A DNA stretch of 64,000 nt. Source: Methylovulum psychrotolerans. Its GTDB lineage: Bacteria > Pseudomonadota > Gammaproteobacteria > Methylococcales > Methylomonadaceae. The position numbers and the translations under genes are program-made. Shown in pieces: positions 35,712-44,847 of this stretch. Each line of letters opens with the position of its first letter. The first letter of the stretch is position 1. Where the stretch lies: the NCBI RefSeq assembly GCF_002923755.1, contig NZ_PGFZ01000002.1:181989-245988 (forward strand), written 5' to 3'. Below the pieces are notes generated by a model, which worked only from the letters and a program-made list of their open reading frames with translations, was not told where the DNA came from and ran no database searches.

Positions 35712-37109
35712 ATGGCAAAAACAAGCAGCACGGCATCCGCCGTAACAAGGCCTGCCGCCGTGTCTTTGGCAACGGCTTTTAGGTTTTGGCTAAAAATGGG
35801 CTTTATCAGTTTTGGCGGTCCGGCGGGGCAAATTGCCATTATGCACCAAGAGCTGGTGGAGAACCGCCGTTGGATTTCTGAGCGGCGGTTTTTGCATGCA
35901 CTGAATTTTTGTATGTTATTGCCGGGGCCGGAAGCCCAGCAATTGGCGATTTATATCGGCTGGCTGATGCACAAAACATGGGGCGGCATTATCGCTGGGC
36001 TGCTGTTTGTTTTGCCGTCGTTGTTTATTTTAATTGCCTTATCGTGGTGTTATGTCGCCTTTGGCGATGTGCCGTGGGTGGCAGGGCTGTTTTATGGCAT
36101 TAAGCCGGCGGTGACGGCTATTGTGTTGCAGGCCGCGCACCGTATCGGCTCGCGGGCGTTAAAAAACCGTGTCTTATGGGCGTTGGCGGGGTTGTCGTTT
36201 GTGGCGATTTTTGCCTTTGACGTGCCGTTTCCGGCGATTGTCGCCACGGCGGCGGTGATTGGCTATGTGGGTGGACGGTTTACGCCGGATACCTTTAAAG
36301 CGGGCGGTGGGCATGGTAAAGCCGATAAGTCTTTCGGCCCCGCCCTTATTGATGATGACACGCCCAAACTGGCGCATACGGTTTTTAAGGGTTCGCGCTT
36401 GCTGATGCTGGTGGCGGTCGGCGGCATATTGTGGCTAGTGCCGATGGCTTGGCTGACCGTGCAGTACGGCTGGGATAATGCCTTCACGCAAATGGGCTGG
36501 TTCTTCACCAAAGCGGCGTTGTTAACCTTTGGTGGTGCGTATGCGGTGCTGCCTTATGTCTATCAGGGGGCGGTGGAGCATTACCATTGGCTGATCCCGC
36601 AACAGATGATAGATGGCCTAGCCTTGGGCGAAACCACCCCAGGGCCGCTGATTATGGTGGTGACGTTTGTCGGTTTTGTCGCGGGTTGGACACAAGCCCT
36701 GTTTGGTGGCGAGGCTTTGTTTTGGGCAGGGGCGGTAGCAGCGACTGTGGTCACTTATTTCACCTTTTTACCGAGTTTTTTATTTGTGCTGGCAGGCGGG
36801 CCGCTGATTGAATCCACCCACGGTAACTTGCATTTTACCGCTCCGCTGACTGCCATTACCGCCGCTGTGGTTGGGGTGATCCTCAACTTGGCGTTATTCT
36901 TTGCGTGGCATGTGTTTTGGCCGTCGGGTTGGGCGGGGGCGTTTGATGCCGTCGCGGCGGTGGTGTCGGCTTTGGCGTTGCTGGCTTTATTACGTTATAA
37001 AATCGGCGTGATTAAGGTTATTGTTAGTGCTGGGGTGTTGGGTTTGGCGGTGACATTGGTCAAGCCTTGGGTTATGGCCTTATTGGCTACAGCAATGGCG
37101 GGAGCTTAA
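35712..37109 (+). CDS. chrA: Chromate transporter ChrA
   Basis: 465 aa two-domain CHR protein. Each half has a GFISFGGPAGQIAIM / ALLTFGGAYAVLPYV type motif and several helices; LNFCMLLPGPEAQQL and LALGETTPGPLIMVV are the paired conserved loops. It exports chromate across the inner membrane. Second gene of the operon, GAGGAGTAAGGGG ribosome site. Confidence 0.95.
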   Translation: MAKTSSTASAVTRPAAVSLATAFRFWLKMGFISFGGPAGQIAIMHQELVENRRWISERRFLHALNFCMLLPGPEAQQLAIYIGWLMHKTWGGIIAGLLFVLPSLFILIALSWCYVAFGDVPWVAGLFYGIKPAVTAIVLQAAHRIGSRALKNRVLWALAGLSFVAIFAFDVPFPAIVATAAVIGYVGGRFTPDTFKAGGGHGKADKSFGPALIDDDTPKLAHTVFKGSRLLMLVAVGGILWLVPMAWLTVQYGWDNAFTQMGWFFTKAALLTFGGAYAVLPYVYQGAVEHYHWLIPQQMIDGLALGETTPGPLIMVVTFVGFVAGWTQALFGGEALFWAGAVAATVVTYFTFLPSFLFVLAGGPLIESTHGNLHFTAPLTAITAAVVGVILNLALFFAWHVFWPSGWAGAFDAVAAVVSALALLALLRYKIGVIKVIVSAGVLGLAVTLVKPWVMALLATAMAGA

Positions 37110-37110
37110 G

Positions 37111-37560
37111 ATGCAGTGGATTACGCGTGAGCGGCCAAAAATAGACCGTATTGCCTGCCCGTGGCTGGTGGCACGGTTTATCGATACAGAGGCCGAGTTT
37201 TTGTATGTGCCGGCGGCGCAAGTGTTGCCGATAGCCGAAATGACAGGCGCGATACCTTACGATGTGCCGGATGTGGAATTGTCGCATGTCGGCGAATTGT
37301 GCAGCTTTGATGCGTTTTTGTTGAAGTATGGGCTTGATGATCCGGCTTTGGCGCAACTTGCTGTTATTGTCCGTGGCGCCGATACCTCGCGTTTGGACTT
37401 AAGCCCGCAATCGGCGGGGCTGTATGCGATTTCCCTAGGCTTGTCGCACACCTTTGCCGATGACCATGCGTTGCTCAAATACGGCATGGTGATGTATGAC
37501 GCTTTGTATGCCTGGTGCCGGGATGGTCAGGCGGAGACGCATAATTGGCCGCCGCAGTAA
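37111..37560 (+). CDS. Stand-alone ChrB C-terminal domain protein
   Basis: 149 aa. Its start (TRERPKIDRIACPWLVARFI) and ELSHVGELCSFDAFLLKYGL align with the ChrB_C half of the upstream ChrB, so it is a second copy of that domain. It begins 1 nt after the chrA stop. Probably assists chromate resistance; the exact role is not known. Confidence 0.85.
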   Translation: MQWITRERPKIDRIACPWLVARFIDTEAEFLYVPAAQVLPIAEMTGAIPYDVPDVELSHVGELCSFDAFLLKYGLDDPALAQLAVIVRGADTSRLDLSPQSAGLYAISLGLSHTFADDHALLKYGMVMYDALYAWCRDGQAETHNWPPQ

Positions 37561-37584
37561 GAGGGGCTAAATTTCCAGCAAATT

Positions 37585-37654
37585 TTGAAATGATGATGAT
37601 AAGCGCGTCTTTTTCCTGAGCGGTCAGAGCTGATAAATAGGGATGGTTTTCCAT
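37585..37654 (-). pseudogene. Fragment of an IS66-type transposase start
   Basis: On the minus strand MENHPYLSALTAQEKDALI resembles the N-terminus of IS66-family transposases, then the reading turns into sequence antisense to the end of the ChrB-like gene. Only about 25 codons remain. It would mark an old insertion or deletion scar. The rest of 37561-37820 holds the ribosome site of the next gene and nothing else I recognise. Confidence 0.35.
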
Positions 37655-37820
37655 GCCCATACTTTGCTTGATTTTCTATATTTTTTCAAGGGGAGGGGGC
37701 TGGGCAGTTACTTTTAAACACAATCAATTGCATGGTTTCTTAACCCGCCCCATAATCCGGTACGATCAGAAATAGATTCCAATACACTGTTAAATTCGTC
37801 AACTATTTTGGGGTAATGCT

Positions 37821-38414
37821 ATGTCAGCAGTAAAAACTATTGGTTTGACCAGTGTGGAAGACTATTTGAAACGGGAACTGACCAGCGAAGCCAAACACGA
37901 ATTGATTGATGGTCATGTGTATGCAATGGCAATGGCCGGAACGAGTGCCAATCACGAAAGAATATCTGTAAATATTTTAAGAAAATTCGGTAATCATTTA
38001 GAAAATAATCCTTGTGAACCGTTTGGTTCAGATATGAAATTGAGGGTCAATTCAAATTTTTTCTACCCTGATGCGATGGTGGATTGTAATTTTGACAATT
38101 CCGAGCCTTATTTTACGAAAACACCTGTCATCATTTTTGAAGTTTTAGCTAAGTCCACCCGACGAAAAGATACAACCATTAAGTTTATGTCGTACATAAA
38201 CATCCCTGGCTTAGAAGAATATGTGATGGTTGAACAAGACATTGCGGATGTCCAGATATTCAGAAGACGTGAAGGTTGGTTAGCAAAACATTACTTCCTA
38301 GGCGATGAAATCACTTTTGAATCCATTGGGTTAACCTTGTCAGTAGAAGACATTTATCATCGCGTACAAAACGATGATATGGCGGAATTTCTGAACAACA
38401 CAGCCGGACAGTAG
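37821..38414 (+). CDS. Uma2-family (DUF820) nuclease-fold protein
   Basis: 197 aa. PD-(D/E)XK-like core: KHELIDGHVYAMA (first Glu), FYPDAMVDC (Asp) and VIIFEVLAKSTRRKDTTIK (E-x-L-x-K-like). Uma2 proteins are widespread accessory endonuclease-like proteins of unclear target. AT-rich relative to neighbours and flanked by remnants of an IS and a toxin gene, suggesting an acquired region. Confidence 0.88.
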   Translation: MSAVKTIGLTSVEDYLKRELTSEAKHELIDGHVYAMAMAGTSANHERISVNILRKFGNHLENNPCEPFGSDMKLRVNSNFFYPDAMVDCNFDNSEPYFTKTPVIIFEVLAKSTRRKDTTIKFMSYINIPGLEEYVMVEQDIADVQIFRRREGWLAKHYFLGDEITFESIGLTLSVEDIYHRVQNDDMAEFLNNTAGQ

Positions 38415-38431
38415 TTCTGTTTTTTGATCCC

Positions 38432-38567
38432 TTAGGGATACCATTCCAATAGTTCGAACCATTGGTTATTTTTTAGACGGAAAGCCGAAAAGTCTGCTTT
38501 ATCAGCGGTTAATATCTATTGTTGCCGATAGCTACACAAGCAAAACGCTGGGGTAGATACCCATTCC
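38432..38567 (-). pseudogene. C-terminal remnant of a PIN-domain (VapC-like) toxin
   Basis: Minus-strand reading gives QRFACVAIGNNR, then after a frame change ILTADKADFSAFRLKNNQW and FELLEWYP, with stop at 38432-38434. The LTAD.DF...L.W motif is typical of the last third of VapC toxins. The 5' part is missing, so it is not functional. Translation was done by hand. Confidence 0.45.
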
Positions 38568-38587
38568 CCTCTTGCCACTACTTAAGC

Positions 38588-39631
38588 TCAATCATTATCC
38601 TCATCAGGAATTTGTCCGCGCAGTTCTTCGGACAGGAGCATTTGTGCGCCTGTGGTGACGAGGGTGTCGCCGGGTTTTAGGGTATCGCTGAGGAAATAGC
38701 CTTGGGCGGTGGGGGTGTAGTGGCTAATGGCGCGGCGGCTGAAGGTGTCGTCGGCGGTTTTTAGGTAAACGTAGGCTTGCCCGTTAGCCCAGCACACGGC
38801 GGAGGTGGGGATGATGACCCCGGTGTGTTGTTGGCCTTGTTCGGGTAGCCACGCGCTGACGCTCATGCCAGTTTTGATGGCTTTGCCGCTGGTTTGGAAA
38901 AAATAGCTGATGCCTTGGTTGGTGCTGTCGGTTTGTGGGGAGCTGGCGATCAGTTCGGCGGTCTGGGCTTGGTTGCGGTCGCCGGAGGCGGCCACGGCAA
39001 TGCTGTGCAGGTTTTCGGCGGGGCTATGGTGGCTGGGCACGGTGACTTGTAATAAGGTTTGTTGGCCGCTCAGAAACGGGTTCAGTTTTTCGGCCCGTGC
39101 GGTCAAAGCCCAAGCGGATAGGGTGGCTCCCCAATTGAGCAGGGCTTCGTCAAGTAAGGCTTGGTCTTGGTATTGGGTGGCATCGAGCAGGGCTTTGTCG
39201 GTTTGCCATTGCGCCTGTTGGTCTTGCAAGTTGCGTTTAGCGGTGACACCGTGTTGGTATAAGTCCTGTTGACGTTCGATGCTTTGCTCGGCCTGCTTGA
39301 ATTTGGCGGCGGCACGGTTGCGCTCGGTCAGTGTCGCCAGATAGCGGTGGTGCAGGGTGACCAAGGGTTGGACGCTGATGGCTTTGCCGTAGCTTAAGAA
39401 TTCGGCATAGTGTTGGGCGGCTTGCAGTACGGTGGTGGCAAGGCCGGACAGTTGTTGGGTTTTCTCTGTCAGTTTGATGACGGTTTGGCCGTTGGTTTGT
39501 TGGACTTTGCGGTTGGTGGCCGTGTCGTCGTCATCGTCGTCCGCATGGGTGCTGTTAAGGCACAGCAGGGTGATAATCAACAGGGTAAGGCCAGGTTTCG
39601 GCTTTGGTGTTAAGTGTGTTAATCCAGCCAT
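38588..39631 (-). CDS. Orphan RND/HlyD-type membrane fusion protein
   Basis: 347 aa periplasmic adaptor (CusB-like). Signal peptide to about residue 30 (LLIITLLCLNSTHA), then a mature N-terminus starting with six Asp. A helical hairpin lies at about 90-165 and a beta-barrel/membrane-proximal part follows (VIIPTSAVCWANGQAYVYL, GDTLVTTGAQMLLSEEL). No RND pump or outer-membrane factor is adjacent. Substrate unknown; metal efflux is a guess from the family and the acidic tail. Confidence 0.8.
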   Translation of the reverse strand: MAGLTHLTPKPKPGLTLLIITLLCLNSTHADDDDDDTATNRKVQQTNGQTVIKLTEKTQQLSGLATTVLQAAQHYAEFLSYGKAISVQPLVTLHHRYLATLTERNRAAAKFKQAEQSIERQQDLYQHGVTAKRNLQDQQAQWQTDKALLDATQYQDQALLDEALLNWGATLSAWALTARAEKLNPFLSGQQTLLQVTVPSHHSPAENLHSIAVAASGDRNQAQTAELIASSPQTDSTNQGISYFFQTSGKAIKTGMSVSAWLPEQGQQHTGVIIPTSAVCWANGQAYVYLKTADDTFSRRAISHYTPTAQGYFLSDTLKPGDTLVTTGAQMLLSEELRGQIPDEDND

Positions 39632-39716
39632 TAAGATAGGTTTTTGGGGGGTTGGTGGGCTTGTCGGTTAAAGGCGGCTATTTTAGTTGATATGGGCTGT
39701 TTCTGCTTGCCTGAAA

Positions 39717-39750
39717 ATAAAAAAGCCCTGGCTGAAACCAGCCAGGGCTT
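39717..39750 (-). terminator. Rho-independent terminator after xoxF
   Basis: AGCCCTGGCTG / CAGCCAGGGCT stem with a 4-nt loop; on the minus strand it ends in a T-rich tract. Makes xoxF monocistronic. Confidence 0.88.
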
Positions 39751-39778
39751 TTAGGACGTGCTAAGGTTTATGTCTGAC

Positions 39779-41632
39779 TTATTCTGGTAATGCGAATACA
39801 GTCAATACGCCGCCCAATTTGGTGTAAGAGCTTAAGCTTCTGTACGCGCCAACTGCACCCAGACCTTCTGAGCCAGATTTATCGGTGCCGTCATCCAGAC
39901 CAGCGGCGATACCGATACCTGCCCAGCCGCCGATACCTGACAATACGCCGACATATTGTTTGCCGTTGTATTTCCAAGTATTGACGTTGCCGATGATGCC
40001 TGATGGGGTTTTGAATTTGTACAATTCTTTACCAGTTTTAGCATCAACCGCTTTCAGGTAGCCTTCCAGTGTGCCGTAGAAAACGACGCCGCCAGCAGTA
40101 GCGACTGAACCTGACCAAACAGAGAATTGCTCTTTGTTAGACCAAGCAATTTTGCCAGTTTTCGCGTCATAAGCGGTGAATTGGCCCAGGTTGGTAGTGC
40201 CGTCTGGTTTACCTGTCAGGACATCAGCACCAGCTGGCATCATGGTCAGGGTGGCGCCAACGTAAGGTTGGCCAGCGGTGTAAGCGACTTCAAACGGTTC
40301 GTAGTCCATACACAGATGGTTGCCTGAGATGTAGAACAGGCCAGTTTGTGGCGAGTAAGAAACAGGCTGTTGGTTTTTAGAGCCTAACGCCGCAGGGCAA
40401 GCGCCTTTGGTGTTGACATCTTCGCCGTTGTGTTCGGTACTGAACTCAGGCACCACTTGTGGGCGGCCTGTTTTCATGTCAACGTGGGTTGCCCAGTTAA
40501 CGGATTTGTCGAATTTTTCAGCAACCAACAGTTCGCCAGTTTCACGGTCTAAGGTATAGCCGAAGCCGTTACGGTCGAAATGCACGATAGTTTTGTGCAT
40601 TTGGCCTTTCACTTCTTGGTCAACCAGAACGGTTTCATTGATACCGTCAAAGTCCCATTCATCGTGTGGAGTCATTTGGTAAACCCATTTTACTGCCCCG
40701 GTGTCAGCGTCACGCGCCCACAATGACATAGACCATTTGTTGTCGCCAGGACGTTGTACTGGGTTCCAAGTCGATGGGTTGCCTGAGCCGTAATAGACCA
40801 AGTTCAGTTTAGGGTCATAGCTGTACCAGCCCCAAGTGGTGCCGCCGCCGATTTTCCATTGGTCGCCTTCCCAAGTGCTGGTGCTGGATTCTGGGCCAAC
40901 AGGGGCTACTTTGCCGTCTTTCCACGCTGTGGTTTTTTTGCCGTCAATCAGGGTGTCTTTGTCTGGGCCGATGCTGTAGCCTTTCCACGCCAATTTGCCG
41001 GTGTTGATGTCGTAAGCGGCCAAGAAGCCACGGACACCAAACTCACCGCCGGAGATACCGGTCAGGACTTTGTCTTTAACGACTAAAGGCGCGTTGGTGT
41101 TGGTCATACCCAGTTTTGGGTCGCCGTTTTGTACGCTCCAAACACGTTTGCCGGTTTTTGCGTCCAGTGCAGTCAGGACAGTGTTGGATTGTTGCAGGAA
41201 GATTTTGCCGTCGCCGTAAGCTAAGCCGCGGTTAACGGTATCGCAGCACATGACAGGGATGGTGACATCAGCATCTTGGGTTGGGGTGAATTCCCAGATG
41301 ACAGATTGGGTTTTTTGGTCGATTGCGTAAACAGTGTTAGGGAACGGGGTGTGGATGTACAGGACATCGTCAACAACCAATGGGCCGCCTTCATGACCAC
41401 GCAATACACCTGTGGAGAAAGACCATGCCGGTTGCAGATTTTTGACGTTGCTGGTGTTGATGTCGTTCAGTTCGCTATAACGGGTACCGGCATAGTTACC
41501 ACCCCAAGTCGCCCAGTTGGCAGGGTTTTTGGTCAGTTGCTCAACACCGCTATTAGCAGTTGAAATCGCTGGTGCGGCTAATAAAGCGGCTACGCTAGAA
41601 GCAAGTAGCAAGCTTTTTAAAGGCTTCATCAT
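39779..41632 (-). CDS. xoxF: Lanthanide-dependent PQQ methanol dehydrogenase XoxF
   Basis: 617 aa periplasmic beta-propeller. Signal peptide to about residue 26. Vicinal disulfide Cys129-Cys130, metal ligands Glu197 and Asn285, catalytic Asp327 in [12 protein letters not shown]. Asp329, two residues after the catalytic Asp, is the lanthanide-specific ligand; calcium-type MxaF has Ala there. Sequence around HEGGPLVV and [12 protein letters not shown] resembles the XoxF5 group. It oxidises methanol and passes electrons to a cytochrome c. No xoxG or xoxJ is adjacent. Ribosome site AGGAGAAAT. Confidence 0.97.
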   Translation of the reverse strand: MMKPLKSLLLASSVAALLAAPAISTANSGVEQLTKNPANWATWGGNYAGTRYSELNDINTSNVKNLQPAWSFSTGVLRGHEGGPLVVDDVLYIHTPFPNTVYAIDQKTQSVIWEFTPTQDADVTIPVMCCDTVNRGLAYGDGKIFLQQSNTVLTALDAKTGKRVWSVQNGDPKLGMTNTNAPLVVKDKVLTGISGGEFGVRGFLAAYDINTGKLAWKGYSIGPDKDTLIDGKKTTAWKDGKVAPVGPESSTSTWEGDQWKIGGGTTWGWYSYDPKLNLVYYGSGNPSTWNPVQRPGDNKWSMSLWARDADTGAVKWVYQMTPHDEWDFDGINETVLVDQEVKGQMHKTIVHFDRNGFGYTLDRETGELLVAEKFDKSVNWATHVDMKTGRPQVVPEFSTEHNGEDVNTKGACPAALGSKNQQPVSYSPQTGLFYISGNHLCMDYEPFEVAYTAGQPYVGATLTMMPAGADVLTGKPDGTTNLGQFTAYDAKTGKIAWSNKEQFSVWSGSVATAGGVVFYGTLEGYLKAVDAKTGKELYKFKTPSGIIGNVNTWKYNGKQYVGVLSGIGGWAGIGIAAGLDDGTDKSGSEGLGAVGAYRSLSSYTKLGGVLTVFALPE

Positions 41633-41649
41633 AATTTATTTCTCCTGAT

Positions 41650-41669
41650 ATTTTGTTGTACAACAAAAT
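41650..41669. promoter_or_regulatory. Perfect palindrome in the xoxF leader
   Basis: ATTTTGTTGTACAACAAAAT, a 20-bp perfect palindrome whose proximal end is 17 nt before the xoxF ATG, next to the ribosome site. Either a protein-binding operator or an RNA hairpin. Its TTTGTT...AACAAA arms resemble the chr operator at 34731. Confidence 0.6.
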
Positions 41670-41878
41670 ACTGATTATGTTTTTTTAGACTAATATTAGT
41701 TTTTGGGTGAACTTCTTTCATCCCCTCGTGTGCAGGAAATTTTCACGCCAAGTGCCTAGATTTAATGATTTTGGGTCAAAAGTCAACTATTAATAGAAGC
41801 GGCATCGTTTGACAGGGTTTTATCGCCGTTAAGACGCTCCATTGGGGATGCTTAGCTCCTTGTTTCCTAAATAACTTC

Positions 41879-42604
41879 TTAAATAATTTCGCGTCGGTAA
41901 GCCCCCCCGTTCCAGCTCAATGCCTCGCCTGCTTGCTTATGCCATGCCGCAAGCACAAAACGTTGCGCCGCTTGGCCGTCAACCGAGAGATCATGCACGG
42001 CGGGGCGGTGGGTATGCCCGTGGATCAGGCGCAGGCAAGCGTATTCGCGCAAGGTGTTCACCACGGTATCGGCATTAACGTCCATAATGGCCTGACTTTT
42101 TTGGCGTTTATGGAAAAAGCTCCGCAGACGGAACCAACGGGCGGCGAGCAAGCGTACCAGCAACGGCTTGCTGAGGACGTTCTGTTGCCATTGCAGTGTC
42201 CGCGCTTTGGCGCGGAAGGTTTGGTAAGGCAGGTCGTCGGTGCAGAGCAGGTCGCCGTGGGTCAGCAGGGTAGGGGTGCCGAACAAGTCGATCACGGCGT
42301 AGTCGCCTAACAGGGTGATACCCGTCTCTTGGCAAAAGCGTTGCCCCAGTAAAAAGTCGCGGTTGCCGACTTGCAGGTAGACTTTTGTGCCTGAGTCGGT
42401 CAAGTGCTTAAGGCGCTTACGGATCGTGCTGTTAGGGGGGGTGAAATCGTCATCGCCTATCCACGCATCGAACAAGTCACCGAGAATGTACAGGGCGGAC
42501 GCTTCCGGCGCACGGTGCTGGAGAAAATCCACAAAGCGGCGGGTAATCTCTGGTTTATCGAGTGCCAGATGCAGGTCGGATATGAACAGGATGTCTTGGG
42601 GCAT
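41879..42604 (-). CDS. lpxH: UDP-2,3-diacylglucosamine pyrophosphatase
   Basis: 241 aa metallophosphoesterase of lipid A synthesis, membrane-associated in the cytoplasm. Metal-site motifs in order: FISDLHL, GDLFDAWIGDD, GNRDFLLG, LTHGDLLCTDD, HGHTHRP. Length and order match LpxH. It ends 246 nt before the xoxF start; a palindrome separates it from the cyclophilin gene upstream. Confidence 0.95.
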   Translation of the reverse strand: MPQDILFISDLHLALDKPEITRRFVDFLQHRAPEASALYILGDLFDAWIGDDDFTPPNSTIRKRLKHLTDSGTKVYLQVGNRDFLLGQRFCQETGITLLGDYAVIDLFGTPTLLTHGDLLCTDDLPYQTFRAKARTLQWQQNVLSKPLLVRLLAARWFRLRSFFHKRQKSQAIMDVNADTVVNTLREYACLRLIHGHTHRPAVHDLSVDGQAAQRFVLAAWHKQAGEALSWNGGAYRREII

Positions 42605-42643
42605 GGGCTGAAGACGGTTGGCCTGAGGTTGCGGGGCGGTTTA

Positions 42644-42673
42644 GGAGGGCGTAAAAACGTTTTTGCGCCCTCC
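42644..42673. repeat. 30-bp near-perfect palindrome between cyclophilin gene and lpxH
   Basis: GGAGGGCGTAAAAAC pairs with GTTTTTGCGCCCTCC (one T-G). Located in the 94-nt gap between the two minus-strand genes. No clear T-tract; it may stabilise or separate the transcripts. Confidence 0.6.
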
Positions 42674-42698
42674 GCAAATCCTGACGGCGGTTTAAGGC

Positions 42699-43277
42699 TT
42701 ATTCGACCACTTCGGCCTTTTCGACGATAATATCCGTTTTTGGCACATCTTGGTGGCCGCCGCGGTTGCCGGTGGGGGCTTTGGCCATGGCATCGACGAC
42801 TTCCATGCCGGAAATGACTTCGCCGAACACGGCGTAGCCCCAGCCGCTAGCGGTTGGGCTGGTGTGGTTTAAAAAGGTGTTGTCTTTCAGGTTGATGAAA
42901 AATTGGCCGGTAGCGGAATCAGGGACGTTAGTCCGCGCCATTGCCAAGGTGCCGCGTTTGTTCGCCAGACCATTGTTGGCTTCATTTTTGATGGGTGCGT
43001 GGACGGCTTTTTGCGTGAACGAGGTGTCAAAACCGCCGCCTTGCGCCATAAAATCAGGGATTACCCGATGGAAAATCGTGCCGTTGTAAAAGCCTTCTTT
43101 AACATAAGTCAAAAAATTGGCGGATGAAATAGGGGCTTTTTCGGGGTTAAGCTGAATGGTGATTTCACCTAAGGAGGTGGTCAGTTTAACTTTAGTCGGT
43201 TCGGACATGGTTTTTTCCTGTGCAAAAGAGAGCGATGTGGTTAATGAAAACAGTAGGGCAAGCATCAGTGGACGCAT
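42699..43277 (-). CDS. Cyclophilin-type peptidyl-prolyl isomerase
   Basis: 192 aa. Catalytic core with [16 protein letters not shown] and the GQFFINL motif. The first 19 residues form a signal peptide ([19 protein letters not shown]), suggesting a periplasmic enzyme. A second ATG at residue 24 (MSEPTKVKL) has AGGAAAAAACC upstream and would give a cytoplasmic form like PpiB. Divergent from cysS. Confidence 0.93.
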   Translation of the reverse strand: MRPLMLALLFSLTTSLSFAQEKTMSEPTKVKLTTSLGEITIQLNPEKAPISSANFLTYVKEGFYNGTIFHRVIPDFMAQGGGFDTSFTQKAVHAPIKNEANNGLANKRGTLAMARTNVPDSATGQFFINLKDNTFLNHTSPTASGWGYAVFGEVISGMEVVDAMAKAPTGNRGGHQDVPKTDIIVEKAEVVE

Positions 43278-43404
43278 TATTTTTCCTCAAATTAATGGAA
43301 ACAGGCAATTCTATGTGTTTTTATCTTGAAAGAGAAGTACGCGCTTGGTAAATTGTACAGATTTGTTGCTAACGTATTGCTAAATAATTGGGCCTAATGA
43401 CAGT

Positions 43405-44778
43405 ATGCTAAAAATTTATAACACTCTGACCCGTAAAAAAGAACCCTTCCGCCCGCGCGTGGCGGGTCAAGTCGGCATGTATGTCTGCGGCATGACGGTT
43501 TACGATTATTGCCATATCGGCCACGCCCGCGTGATGGTGGTGTTTGATACGGTCGCCCGGTTCCTGCGCCATAGCGGCTACGCGCTGACTTATGTGCGCA
43601 ACATCACCGATATTGACGATAAGATCATCCAACGCGCCCATGAGAACGGCGAGGCGTTTACCGCATTAACCGAGCGCTTTATCGAGGCGATGCACGAAGA
43701 CGAGCGGGCGTTGTCGGTATTGCCGCCGGACATCGAGCCGAAGGCCACCGAATCCATCGCCGATATTATCGCCATGATCGGCACCTTAATCGCTAAGGGA
43801 CTGGCTTATGTCGGCGGTAACGGCGATGTGTTTTATTCGGTGCATAAGTTTGCCAATTACGGGCAGTTATCGGGCAAAAATCTGGCTGACTTGCAGGCGG
43901 GCGAGCGGGTCGATATTGACCATGCCAAGGATAATCCCTTGGATTTTGTGTTGTGGAAAATGGCGAAACCGGACGAGCCTGCTTGGCCGTCGCCTTGGGG
44001 GCTGGGTCGTCCGGGCTGGCATATCGAATGTTCGGCCATGTCCACTTGCTGCTTAGGCCACCATTTCGACATTCATGGCGGCGGTATGGATTTGCAGTTC
44101 CCGCACCATGAGAACGAAATCGCCCAATCCGAGGGGGCGACGGGTGAGACGTTTGTTAATGTCTGGATGCACAATGGCTTTGTGCGCGTCAATGAAGAAA
44201 AAATGTCCAAATCATTGGGCAATTTCTTTACCGTGCGCGAAGTGCTTAAGGCCTATAAGCCGGAGATTATCCGCTTCTTCATTTTGCTGAGCCATTACCG
44301 TAGCCCCCTGAATTATTCTGATGAGCAACTGAACGAGGCGGGCGTGGCCTTGACGCGCTTGTATACGGCTTTGCGCGGTTTGGACAGTACGGTGGCAGGC
44401 GTGGATAGCGCTTATGTCAGCCGTTTTGAACAGGCGATGGACGATGATTTTAACACGCCTGTGGCGTTGGCGGTGTTGTTTGATCTGGCGCGGGAGCTAA
44501 ATAGCGCCAAGCAGGCGGCAGATACGGCCAAAAGTGCCGAATTGGCGGCGACTTTGCGGTTTTTAGGCAGCTTGTTAGGTGTTTTGCAACATGATGCCGA
44601 CAGTTTCTTGCAAGGCGATGCCGACGACGCGGTAGCGCAACAAATCCAGGCGCGTATCGATGCCAAAAAAGCCAAAAACTGGGCGTTGGCCGACCAGATC
44701 CGTGATGAACTAAAAAGCCAGGGCATAATCTTAGAAGACGCGCCAAACGGCACAACGACGTGGCGGCGCGAAGCCTAA
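43405..44778 (+). CDS. cysS: Cysteinyl-tRNA synthetase
   Basis: 457 aa class I synthetase. HIGH motif in [13 protein letters not shown] in [11 protein letters not shown], and zinc ligands in [17 protein letters not shown] and [10 protein letters not shown]. Normal length. Divergently transcribed from the cyclophilin gene with a 127-nt spacer. Loads cysteine on its tRNA. Confidence 0.98.
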   Translation: MLKIYNTLTRKKEPFRPRVAGQVGMYVCGMTVYDYCHIGHARVMVVFDTVARFLRHSGYALTYVRNITDIDDKIIQRAHENGEAFTALTERFIEAMHEDERALSVLPPDIEPKATESIADIIAMIGTLIAKGLAYVGGNGDVFYSVHKFANYGQLSGKNLADLQAGERVDIDHAKDNPLDFVLWKMAKPDEPAWPSPWGLGRPGWHIECSAMSTCCLGHHFDIHGGGMDLQFPHHENEIAQSEGATGETFVNVWMHNGFVRVNEEKMSKSLGNFFTVREVLKAYKPEIIRFFILLSHYRSPLNYSDEQLNEAGVALTRLYTALRGLDSTVAGVDSAYVSRFEQAMDDDFNTPVALAVLFDLARELNSAKQAADTAKSAELAATLRFLGSLLGVLQHDADSFLQGDADDAVAQQIQARIDAKKAKNWALADQIRDELKSQGIILEDAPNGTTTWRREA

Positions 44779-44847
44779 AGGCATTTCGCGGCCTAGGCCC
44801 TTTAACGCGGCAATTGCTGTCTAACCCATTATTGAATGATTAACCCC

